Shown one piece after another: positions 1 to 5,612 of a DNA stretch of 7,037 nt. The translations under genes and the position numbers were made by a program. The stretch comes from Streptosporangiaceae bacterium (lineage in GTDB: Bacteria > Actinomycetota > Actinomycetes > Streptosporangiales > Streptosporangiaceae), in assembly GCA_030045175.1 (NCBI GenBank), contig JASIBM010000491.1, positions 1 through 7,037 of the forward strand, given 5' to 3'. A model generated the notes under the pieces. That model did no database searches, was not told the DNA's origin, and saw nothing but the letters and a program-made list of their open reading frames with translations. Numbering within the stretch: the first letter of the stretch is position 1; every line of letters begins with the position of its first letter.

Positions 1-1
1 C

Positions 2-1174
2 GAAGACTTCTACTACCAGGACCCGCTGGGGTTCTTCGCGCGGCTGCGCGAGTCCCGGCCGGTCGCCCCGGTGCGGATGCCGGGCTACGGGCGGGCATGG
101 ATCGTCACCCGCTACGCGGACGTGCGGGCGGTCCTGACCGACCCCCGGCTGACGAAGGACGTCCACCGCTGGCCGGGGGGCGGCCGGTCCCGGCCGAGCG
201 AGGCGACGGGTGTCTACGCGCACATGCTCCACGCCGACCCGCCTGACCACACCCGGCTGCGCCGCCTGGTGCAGAAGGCGTTCACGCCGCGCCGCGCGGC
301 GCTGCGGCCGCGGGCTCAGCAGATCGCCGCGGGCCTGCTTGATGAGATGGCCGCGGCCCGCGGCGGCGTCATCGACCTGCTCGGGGCGTACGCCCGCCCC
401 CTCCCGATCGCGGTGCTCTGCGAGCTGCTCGGCATCCCGGTGGCGGACCGCGCGTGGATCGCGGTCACCGTGGCGGCCTACGACGACCGCGCGGAGCACC
501 AGCGCGTGGAGCGGGAACTTGCCGCCTACTTCACGGGGCTGATCGCCGCCAGGCGCGCCGAGCCCGGCGAGGATCTGGTGTCGGCGCTCGCCATCGCCCG
601 CGACAACGCCGGCGCCGCAGGGGCCGCCGACGGGCTGAGCGACGGCGAGCTCCTTGCCACGGTCTACCTGCTGGTCATGGCGGGCTTCGACACCACCGCC
701 AACCTGATCGCCTCCGGCGTCCTTGCGCTGCTGACACACCCGGGAGAGATGGCCCGGCTGCGGGAGGACCCGTCCCTGCTCCCGGCCGCCGTCGAGGAAC
801 TGCTCCGGTTCACGAACCCGGTGAACCACGCCAACGACCGGTTCACCACCGAGGACGTGCCCGTCGGCGACGTGGTGATCCCGGCAGGTGAGTGGGTTCT
901 GCCCGCGACCAGTTCCGCCAACAGGGATCCCGCTCAGTTCCCCGACCCGGACCACCTCGACCTCAGCCGCGACGCCAGCGGCCACGTCGCCTTCGGCCAC
1001 GGCGTTCACCATTGCCTGGGCGCTCCGCTGGCCCGCATGGAGGCCGAGGTCGCCCTCGGCGCATTGCTCGCCCGCTTCCCTGGGCTATCGCTCGCGGTCC
1101 CCCCGTACGCGCTCCGCTGGCGCCCCGTCAGCCTGATGAACGGCCTGGAGTCCCTCCCCGTCATCCTCGCCTGA
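2..1174 (+). CDS. Cytochrome P450, CYP107-like, 5'-truncated by window edge
   Basis: This is a bacterial class I cytochrome P450, a haem monooxygenase that would take electrons from a separate ferredoxin and reductase. The frame is open from base 2, with sensible P450 N-terminal sequence (DPLGFFARLRESRPVAPV) before the first in-frame GTG at 71, so the true start lies off the left edge. About 390 residues are visible, nearly a full length. The I-helix motif AGFDTT is at about 680-697. The K-helix ExxR lies in EELLRF at about 794-811. The haem loop FGHGVHHCLG is at about 995-1024, with the ligand cysteine codon at 1013-1015. The C-terminus (RWRPVSLMNGLESLPV) is typical of CYP107-type enzymes, which often oxidise macrolides, other secondary metabolites or xenobiotics. 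It does not resemble the steroid P450s Cyp142 or Cyp125. It converges on fadA5, so it is probably not in that operon. Substrate is unknown; a steroid role is possible only from the neighbourhood. Confidence 0.93.
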   Translation, partial: EDFYYQDPLGFFARLRESRPVAPVRMPGYGRAWIVTRYADVRAVLTDPRLTKDVHRWPGGGRSRPSEATGVYAHMLHADPPDHTRLRRLVQKAFTPRRAALRPRAQQIAAGLLDEMAAARGGVIDLLGAYARPLPIAVLCELLGIPVADRAWIAVTVAAYDDRAEHQRVERELAAYFTGLIAARRAEPGEDLVSALAIARDNAGAAGAADGLSDGELLATVYLLVMAGFDTTANLIASGVLALLTHPGEMARLREDPSLLPAAVEELLRFTNPVNHANDRFTTEDVPVGDVVIPAGEWVLPATSSANRDPAQFPDPDHLDLSRDASGHVAFGHGVHHCLGAPLARMEAEVALGALLARFPGLSLAVPPYALRWRPVSLMNGLESLPVILA

Positions 1175-1193
1175 CCGGGCGGCAGATCGTCGG

Positions 1194-1209
1194 CCCCGGG
1201 CTGTCGGGG
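1194..1209. terminator. Weak candidate hairpin between convergent genes
   Basis: CCCCG and CGGGG arms form a perfect 5-bp GC stem with a 6-nt loop, 20 bases after the P450 stop codon. No T-run follows on the + strand. Its place between two convergent genes is what suggests a terminator; the hairpin itself is short and could be chance in GC-rich DNA. Confidence 0.22.
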
Positions 1210-1219
1210 ACGGGTAAGC

Positions 1220-1246
1220 CGCGCGGGCCGCGCGGGCCGCGCGGGC
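1220..1246. repeat. Three perfect tandem copies of a 9-bp unit
   Basis: The unit CGCGCGGGC occurs three times head to tail at 1220-1228, 1229-1237 and 1238-1246, in the 94-bp gap between the P450 and fadA5 stop codons. It is non-coding. It may be a slippage product or a structured 3' region for either transcript. Confidence 0.8.
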
Positions 1247-1268
1247 CGGACGAGGGCGAGCTTGGCGG

Positions 1269-2450
1269 CTAGCCGATGCGCTCGATGATCGTGGCGGTGG
1301 CCATCGCGCCGCCGGCGCACATGCAGATCAGCGCCGTGGTCGCGTCGCGGCGCTCGAGTTCGTGCAGGGCGGTCGTGATCAGCCGTGCGCCTGTGCTGCC
1401 CACCGGGTGGCCAAGTGCGATCGCGCCGCCGTTGACGTTGACCAGGGCAGGGTCGGGATCGTGCACGCTCATCCAGGAGAGCACCACCGACGCGAACGCC
1501 TCGTTCACCTCGAACAGGTCGATGTCACCCATCGACATCCCGCTGCGCCGCAGAACCCGCTCGGTGGCGGCGACGGGGCCGTCGAGATGGTAGTAAGGCT
1601 CGTCGCCGATCAGGCACTGGGCGATGATCTCGGCCCGGGGTCGCAGGCCGAGGGAGCGAGCCCGCTGCTCGTCGGCGAGCAGCACGGCGGCTGCGCCGTC
1701 TGAGATCTGCGAGGTGGTGCCCGCCGTGTGCAGGCCGCCGTCGACCACCGGCTTGAGCGCGGCCAGAGCCGCCGCCGTGGTGTCCCGCAGGCCCTGATCG
1801 CGGTCCACGGTGAGGCTTTCGCCGGTCGGCTGGCGCTCCGCGTCGAGCACAGGTGCCTTGACGGCGATGACCTCGCGGTCGAAGCGCCCCTCGGCCCAGG
1901 CTCGCGCGGCTGCCTGCTGCGAGCGCAGGCCGAACGCATCGAGGTCGGCCCTGGTCAGCCCCCGCCGCCAGGCGATCCGCTCCGCCGCGACGAACTGGTT
2001 GGGCATGTCGATGCTCCACGCCGCGGGGCGAGGGCCGGCCGGGGCGGGGCCGGCGACGGTCGCTGCGGCAGCTGTCCCGAGCGGGACCCGGCTCATCGCC
2101 TCCACCCCGCAGGCGATGCCGACGTCGATCGCGTCCGCGGCGATCAGCCCGGCGATCAGGTGGACCGCCTGCTGCGCCGAGCCGCACTGGGCGTCCAGTG
2201 TCAGGCAGCCAGCCCTGATCGGGAGCCCCGAGTGCAGCCACGCGGTCCGGGTCACGTTGTTTGACTGCTCGCCCGCCTGCGTCACGCAGCCCCCGGCGAC
2301 CTGCTCGACCACGTGCGCGTCGAGCCTGGCGCGCTCGATCAGCCCGGCTTGCGCCGCCCCGAGTAGCTCGGCTGCGTGCAGGCCAGACAGGCTCCCGTTG
2401 CGCTTGCCGATCGGCGTGCGGACCGCCTCGACGATCACGGCTCTGCCCAT
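1269..2450 (-). CDS. fadA5: Steroid 3-ketoacyl-CoA thiolase FadA5
   Basis: This degradative thiolase cleaves the beta-ketoacyl-CoA of the sterol side chain with free CoA, releasing acetyl-CoA, in the cytoplasm. The 393-residue protein is full length. The N-terminus (VIVEAVRTPIGKRNGSLSGLH) and stretches such as GGCVTQAGEQSNN, LIAGLIAADAIDVGIACG, GDEPYYHLDGPV and VNEAFASVVLSW closely match my memory of M. tuberculosis FadA5 (Rv3546). All catalytic positions are present: nucleophile Cys89 in DAQCGSAQQ, Asn316 in VNEAF, His348 in GGAIALGHPVG, and the second Cys378 in CMCAGG. The loop after Cys89 reads CGSA, where many thiolases have CGSG. The ATG start at 2448-2450 is preceded by GGAGG (complement of 2455-2459), 4 bases away. 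The gene is divergent from cyp125 across a shared KstR-like operator region, the same arrangement as in M. tuberculosis. It is transcribed alone in this window, ending against the convergent upstream P450. The function call is strong; which chain-length intermediate it prefers cannot be read here. Confidence 0.94.
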   Translation of the reverse strand: MGRAVIVEAVRTPIGKRNGSLSGLHAAELLGAAQAGLIERARLDAHVVEQVAGGCVTQAGEQSNNVTRTAWLHSGLPIRAGCLTLDAQCGSAQQAVHLIAGLIAADAIDVGIACGVEAMSRVPLGTAAAATVAGPAPAGPRPAAWSIDMPNQFVAAERIAWRRGLTRADLDAFGLRSQQAAARAWAEGRFDREVIAVKAPVLDAERQPTGESLTVDRDQGLRDTTAAALAALKPVVDGGLHTAGTTSQISDGAAAVLLADEQRARSLGLRPRAEIIAQCLIGDEPYYHLDGPVAATERVLRRSGMSMGDIDLFEVNEAFASVVLSWMSVHDPDPALVNVNGGAIALGHPVGSTGARLITTALHELERRDATTALICMCAGGAMATATIIERIG

Positions 2451-2487
2451 GATGCCTCCCTCGCCTCCGGCTCGCTCGCGCAGTCAC

Positions 2488-2493
2488 ATAGTA
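2488..2493 (-). promoter_or_regulatory. Possible -10 element of fadA5
   Basis: Read on the minus strand this is TACTAT, matching TATAAT at four of six positions. It overlaps the edge of the left KstR-like palindrome and lies 37 bases upstream of the fadA5 ATG. I saw no convincing -35 at 17-18 bp. Confidence 0.35.
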
Positions 2494-2505
2494 GAACGTG
2501 TTCTT
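2492..2505. promoter_or_regulatory. KstR-like operator, fadA5-proximal
   Basis: The sequence TAGAACGTGTTCTT fits the known KstR consensus TnnAACnnGTTnnA except for the last base (T instead of A). The AGAAC and GTTCT arms are a perfect inverted repeat around a 2-bp centre. KstR is the TetR-family repressor of the cholesterol regulon, released by sterol-derived CoA thioesters. Because the site overlaps the likely fadA5 -10, binding should block fadA5 transcription. Confidence 0.72.
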
Positions 2506-2537
2506 GGTTTCCGTGCTAGGCAGGTACACCGGCTGGC

Positions 2538-2551
2538 GCGGACATGTTCTA
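2538..2551. promoter_or_regulatory. Degenerate KstR-like half-site
   Basis: The right arm GTTCTA is a perfect KstR half-site, but the left arm is poor (GCGGAC). Six of the eight fixed consensus positions match. Its centre is 21 bp, two helical turns, from the centre of the stronger site at 2559-2572, so a second dimer could bind on the same DNA face. It may equally be chance. Confidence 0.35.
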
Positions 2552-2553
2552 AT
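2548..2553 (+). promoter_or_regulatory. Likely -10 element of cyp125
   Basis: TCTAAT matches TATAAT at five of six positions. A start point about 7 bases downstream would fall at around 2560, inside the strong KstR-like palindrome, leaving a leader of about 37 nt before the cyp125 ATG. No good -35 is visible at 17-18 bp (about 2524-2530), which is common in actinobacterial promoters. Confidence 0.45.
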
Positions 2554-2558
2554 GAAAC

Positions 2559-2572
2559 TAGAACACGTTCCA
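2559..2572. promoter_or_regulatory. KstR-like operator, cyp125-proximal
   Basis: TAGAACACGTTCCA matches the KstR consensus TnnAACnnGTTnnA at every fixed position. The inverted repeat extends outward to 2557-2574, with arms ACTAGAAC and GTTCCAGT pairing at seven of eight positions. It covers the predicted cyp125 transcription start, an ideal position for a repressor. cyp125 and fadA5 are known KstR targets in mycobacteria. Confidence 0.85.
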
Positions 2573-2596
2573 GTCGGAAGCACTCGGAGGACAGCC

Positions 2597-3823
2597 ATGG
2601 CCGAGCCGCGGATACCAGCTGGATTCGACTTCACCGACCCCGACCTGTGCGCCCGTCGGGTCCCGGCGGCCGAGCTCGCCGAGCTTCGCAGGGCCGCGCC
2701 GGTGTGGTGGCAGGCCCAGCAGCGCGGCTCGGCAGGCTTCGACGACGACGGCTTCTGGGTCGTGACCAGGCATGCCGACATCGTGGAGATCTCCCGGTCC
2801 AGCCATCTGTACGGAAGCTGGGAGAACACGGCGATCATCAGGCACGTTCGCACGGTGACCCAGGAATCCCTGGACATGCAGCGGCTCATCCTGCTCAACA
2901 TCGACCCGCCCGAGCACACCAAGCTGCGCGGCATCATCTCCCGCGGCTTCACGCCGCGGGCGATCGCGAACCTTCGGGACGCGCTGGCCGAGCGCGCCGA
3001 GCGGATCGTGCGCGCCGCGCTGGAAGAGGGCACCGGCGACTTCGTCGCCGACGTCGCCTGCGAGCTGCCGTTGCAGGCGATCGCCGAGCTGATCGGCATC
3101 CCGCAGGAGGATCGCAAGCAGATCTTCGAGTGGTCGAACACGATGGTCGGCGACGAGGACCCCGAGTTCGCCGACTCTGGGCTGGCCGCCGCCGCGCAGC
3201 TACTCGGTTACGCGATGACGATGGCCGACGAGCGGCGCAAGTGCCCGCGCGACGACATCGTGACCAAGCTGGTCAACGCCCAGATCGAGGGCGGCCACCT
3301 GAGCTCGGACGAGTTCGGGTACTTCGTGCTCATTCTCTCGGTGGCGGGCAACGAGACCACGCGGAACGCCATCTCGCACGGCATGCTGGCGTTCTTCGAC
3401 CACCCGGAGCAGTGGGATCTGTTCGTCGCCGAGCGACCGCAGACCACGGCAGATGAGATCGTGCGCTGGGCTACCCCGGTGACCGTGTTCCAGCGGACGG
3501 CGAGGGCCGACACCGTGCTCGGCGGCCAGGAGGTCAAGGCTGGCCAGCGGCTCGGCTTGTTCTACCGCTCGGCCAACTTCGACGAGGACGTGTTCGACTC
3601 GCCCGAGAAGTTCGACATCACCCGCAGCCCGAATCCGCACCTGGGCTTCGGCGGCACCGGCGCGCACTATTGCATCGGCGCCAACCTGGCCAGGCTCGAG
3701 ATCGACCTGATCTTTGGCGCGATCGCCCAGGCGATGCCCGACATCCGCAAGGTCGGCGACCCGGAGCGGCTGCGATCCGGCTGGCTGAACGGCATCAAGC
3801 GGCTGCCCGTCAGCTATCACTAA
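2597..3823 (+). CDS. cyp125: Steroid C26-monooxygenase Cyp125
   Basis: This P450 oxidises the terminal C26/C27 methyl of cholesterol or cholest-4-en-3-one through to the carboxylic acid, the entry step of side-chain breakdown. It is 408 residues long. The ATG at 2597 is chosen because GGAGG ends 6 bases before it and the protein then begins MAEPRIPAGFDFTDP like known Cyp125; the GTG at 2498 would put the operator inside the gene. Stretches NIDPPEHTKLRGIISRGFTP, CELPLQAIAELIGIPQEDR, DEIVRWATPVTVFQRTA and RLRSGWLNGIK are those I recall from M. tuberculosis CYP125A1. The I-helix motif AGNETT is at 250-255, with Asn where many P450s have Asp or Glu followed by ET. The ExxR motif is Glu287-Arg290. 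The haem loop is FGGTGAHYCIG with Cys359 as ligand. The gene is divergent from fadA5 behind a KstR-like operator. The M. tuberculosis protein has a longer N-terminus; otherwise nothing is unusual. Confidence 0.95.
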   Translation: MAEPRIPAGFDFTDPDLCARRVPAAELAELRRAAPVWWQAQQRGSAGFDDDGFWVVTRHADIVEISRSSHLYGSWENTAIIRHVRTVTQESLDMQRLILLNIDPPEHTKLRGIISRGFTPRAIANLRDALAERAERIVRAALEEGTGDFVADVACELPLQAIAELIGIPQEDRKQIFEWSNTMVGDEDPEFADSGLAAAAQLLGYAMTMADERRKCPRDDIVTKLVNAQIEGGHLSSDEFGYFVLILSVAGNETTRNAISHGMLAFFDHPEQWDLFVAERPQTTADEIVRWATPVTVFQRTARADTVLGGQEVKAGQRLGLFYRSANFDEDVFDSPEKFDITRSPNPHLGFGGTGAHYCIGANLARLEIDLIFGAIAQAMPDIRKVGDPERLRSGWLNGIKRLPVSYH

Positions 3824-3828
3824 CCGGT

Positions 3829-3862
3829 CCCGGCCGCCCAGCCACCCCGGCCGCCCAGCCAC
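3829..3862. repeat. Perfect 17-bp tandem duplication
   Basis: The unit CCCGGCCGCCCAGCCAC occurs twice without a gap at 3829-3845 and 3846-3862, in the 64-bp gap between the convergent stop codons of cyp125 and the secreted-protein gene. It is non-coding, and I see no clean terminator hairpin in this gap. Confidence 0.85.
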
Positions 3863-3887
3863 CCCAGCGGGTCACCCACCCAGCCGG

Positions 3888-4358
3888 TCAGCCGCCAGCC
3901 TGGAACGTCACGCCGTCCAGCGCGACCGCGTCCGTGGCCGAGCCATTCAGGAACACGTATCCGGCTTCCGAGCTTGGCTTGCCGAAGACGTCGACATCCT
4001 CGACCACGGGCCCGCTGGTGCCCGCGGCCACGGCGAAGGCCTTGCTGAAGGCGGGGCGGTATCCCACGGGCAGCCTGAACGCGTCGCTGAATGGCGTCCC
4101 CCCGGTGAGCACGCCGTCGAGGTAGACGAAGCCGAGCGAGTCCTTGCACGCCCGTGCAAAGCGGAAGCCCGCCGCGGACGGGTAGTTGTGCCAGCCGTTC
4201 AAGAAGCCGGACGGCTTGATGACGACGCAGGTCAGCGACGCGCGTGGGGCAGCAGACCGGGTGGCGGCCCAGACCGTGCCGCCGCCGAGCGCCACGCTGA
4301 GCGCGAGTACCGAGACCGCGAAGGAGGGAGTTAGTGCCCGACCGAGGATCCGCTTCAT
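3888..4358 (-). CDS. Small secreted protein of unknown function
   Basis: I do not recognise the family. The start is taken at the ATG at 4356-4358, because AGGAG (complement of 4364-4368) lies 5 bases upstream. An in-frame ATG seven codons earlier (4377-4379) has no better site. The product is 156 residues. The N-terminus has a basic start (MKRILGR), a hydrophobic core (SFAVSVLALSVALGGGTVW) and a small-residue cleavage region at about Ala31-Ala32, a classic signal peptide of a kind often seen on actinobacterial exported proteins. The mature part has only two cysteines (44 and 71), which could form a disulfide. It is rich in beta-type stretches (GFVYLDGVLTGG, FRLPVGYRPAF, GYVFLNGS, AVALDGVTF). 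The FRLPVGYRP and LDGVTF pattern recalls C-terminal beta domains of phage tail proteins; that is inference. It sits alone between cyp125 (convergent) and ltp3 (same strand, 87 bp away). A role in sterol use is not shown. Confidence 0.78.
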   Translation of the reverse strand: MKRILGRALTPSFAVSVLALSVALGGGTVWAATRSAAPRASLTCVVIKPSGFLNGWHNYPSAAGFRFARACKDSLGFVYLDGVLTGGTPFSDAFRLPVGYRPAFSKAFAVAAGTSGPVVEDVDVFGKPSSEAGYVFLNGSATDAVALDGVTFQAGG

Positions 4359-4412
4359 GACCACTCCTGGGGTTGCCACGCTTATGCGCGAGTAATTACG
4401 GCTAGCGTAAGA

Positions 4413-4430
4413 GCGCGGTGATGTCCGCGC
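4413..4430 (-). terminator. Hairpin downstream of ltp3
   Basis: On the minus strand a perfect 6-bp GC stem (GCGCGG and CCGCGC) with a 6-nt loop starts 15 bases after the ltp3 stop codon and is followed by TCTTA, a weak T-tract. This is a reasonable but unproven intrinsic terminator for the DUF35-ltp4-ltp3 transcript. It lies upstream of the secreted-protein gene, which would then need its own promoter within about 4360-4412. I could not identify one confidently. Confidence 0.45.
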
Positions 4431-4445
4431 GATGGAGTTCGGCCA

Positions 4446-5612
4446 CTAGTCCGGGGTGTCGGCGACCACCCACATCGAGAAGTACTGCGACCCGCCGCCG
4501 TAGGCGTGGCCGAGCGCGGTCCGCGCCCCTGGCACCTGGTGCTCGCCGGCCTTGCCCATCACCTGCATCGCCGACTCGGCGAACCGCAGCAGGCCGGACG
4601 CCCCGATCGGGTTCGAGCTGAGTACGCCGCCGGATGGGTTCACCGGGATCGAGCCGGTGATCTCGGTCTGGCCGGCCTCGGTCAGCCGCCAGCCCTGCCC
4701 GGCGGCCGCGAACCCCAGGTTCTCCAGCCACATCGGCTCGAACCAGGAGAACGGGACGTAGATCTCGGCCGCGTCGATCTCGTCGATGGGGCTGGCGATC
4801 CCGGCCGCCGCCCAGAGCGCGGCAGCCGCGTCGGCCCCGGCACGCGGGTTCACGTGGTCCTTGCCTGAGAACATGGTCGGCTCCGTGCGCATCGACGTCG
4901 CGCGGACCCAGGCAACCGGCCGGCCCGTGGCCTCGGCCGCGGCCTGGCCGCCGAGCACGATCGCGCACGCCCCGTCCGACGACGGGCACGTCTCGTCGTA
5001 GCGGACCGGGTCCCAGAGCATCGGCGAGGCGAGCACCTTGTCCGCGGTCATGTCAGGCTGACGCAGGTGCGCGTACGGGTTGCGGGCGCCGTTGCGCCGG
5101 TCCTTCGCCGCGACCATAGCCCCGACGTGACCTGGCGCGCCGCTGCGCCTGATGTAGGAGCGGATGTGCGGCGCGAAGTAGCCACCAGCCCCGGCGAGCA
5201 CCGGCATGGAAAATGGCGGGGTTATCGACAGTGCCCACATAGCGTTGGACTCTGATTGCTTTTCGAACGCAACGGCCAGCACCCGGTCGTGCACGCCGGC
5301 CTGGATCAAGCTGGCGGCGATCAGTCCAGTCGCCCCGCCGACCGAGCCCGCCGTGTGCACCCGGAGCAGCGGCTTGCCCACCGCGCCGAGCGCGTCGGCC
5401 AGGTAAAGCTCCGGCATCATGACGCCCTCGAACAGGTCGGGTGCCTTGCCCACGACGACCGCGTCGATCTCGTCCCTCGTCACCCCCGCGTCGGCCAGCG
5501 CCCGGTCGACCGCCTCGCGGCAGAGCCCCGCGATCGATACGTCCGTGCGCTTGCTGCGGTGCTGCGTCTGGCCGGTGCCGAGCACCGCGACCCGCTGCTT
5601 CCTGCCTGTCAT
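4446..5612 (-). CDS. ltp3: Thiolase-like sterol side-chain aldol-lyase Ltp3
   Basis: This is a thiolase-superfamily 'lipid-transfer protein' of 388 residues. It matches my memory of M. tuberculosis Ltp3 (Rv3523) along most of its length, for example RVHTAGSVGGATG, EKQSESNAMWALSI, RSYIRRSGAP, IDEIDAAEIYVPFSWFEPMW and PGARTALGHAYGGGSQY. In Rhodococcus, ltp3 and ltp4 are required for degrading C24-branched sterol side chains, where they are proposed to split the beta-hydroxyacyl-CoA by retro-aldol cleavage. Thiolase catalytic residues are replaced: the nucleophile Cys region is HTAGSVGG, the GHP histidine is Asn334 (LSSNPIG), and the C-terminal Cys loop carries Tyr371 (AYGGG). Tyr285 sits where thiolases have the NEAF motif. 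Tyrosines at comparable places are thought to be catalytic in the related aldolase Ltp2. The start ATG overlaps the ltp4 stop (ATGA), with GGAGG four bases upstream (complement of 5617-5621), so the two are translationally coupled. A patch of A/T-richer codons lies at about 5200-5275. Confidence 0.92.
   Translation of the reverse strand: MTGRKQRVAVLGTGQTQHRSKRTDVSIAGLCREAVDRALADAGVTRDEIDAVVVGKAPDLFEGVMMPELYLADALGAVGKPLLRVHTAGSVGGATGLIAASLIQAGVHDRVLAVAFEKQSESNAMWALSITPPFSMPVLAGAGGYFAPHIRSYIRRSGAPGHVGAMVAAKDRRNGARNPYAHLRQPDMTADKVLASPMLWDPVRYDETCPSSDGACAIVLGGQAAAEATGRPVAWVRATSMRTEPTMFSGKDHVNPRAGADAAAALWAAAGIASPIDEIDAAEIYVPFSWFEPMWLENLGFAAAGQGWRLTEAGQTEITGSIPVNPSGGVLSSNPIGASGLLRFAESAMQVMGKAGEHQVPGARTALGHAYGGGSQYFSMWVVADTPD

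Noticed and set aside
2498..2596. Extended N-terminus of cyp125 from the GTG at 2498
   Set aside because: It has no ribosome-binding site, would include the operator and predicted promoter, and the ATG at 2597 has GGAGG at 6 bases and begins like known Cyp125.
1525..3141. Long minus-strand open frame of 538 codons overlapping fadA5 and cyp125
   Set aside because: It is antisense to cyp125 and out of frame with fadA5, is full of Arg/Gly/Pro low-complexity sequence, and runs through the operator region. It is a shadow frame of high-GC coding DNA.
1810..3456. Long plus-strand open frame of 548 codons
   Set aside because: It covers fadA5 antisense and cyp125 in a wrong frame, has no family motif, and is explained by GC-rich third positions.
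4381..4411. Imperfect inverted repeat CTTATGC / GCGTAAG between the secreted gene and ltp3
   Set aside because: The loop is 17 nt and the stem needs a G-T wobble that pairs only on the plus strand, whereas both flanking genes read the minus strand. The 4413-4430 hairpin is the better terminator candidate.
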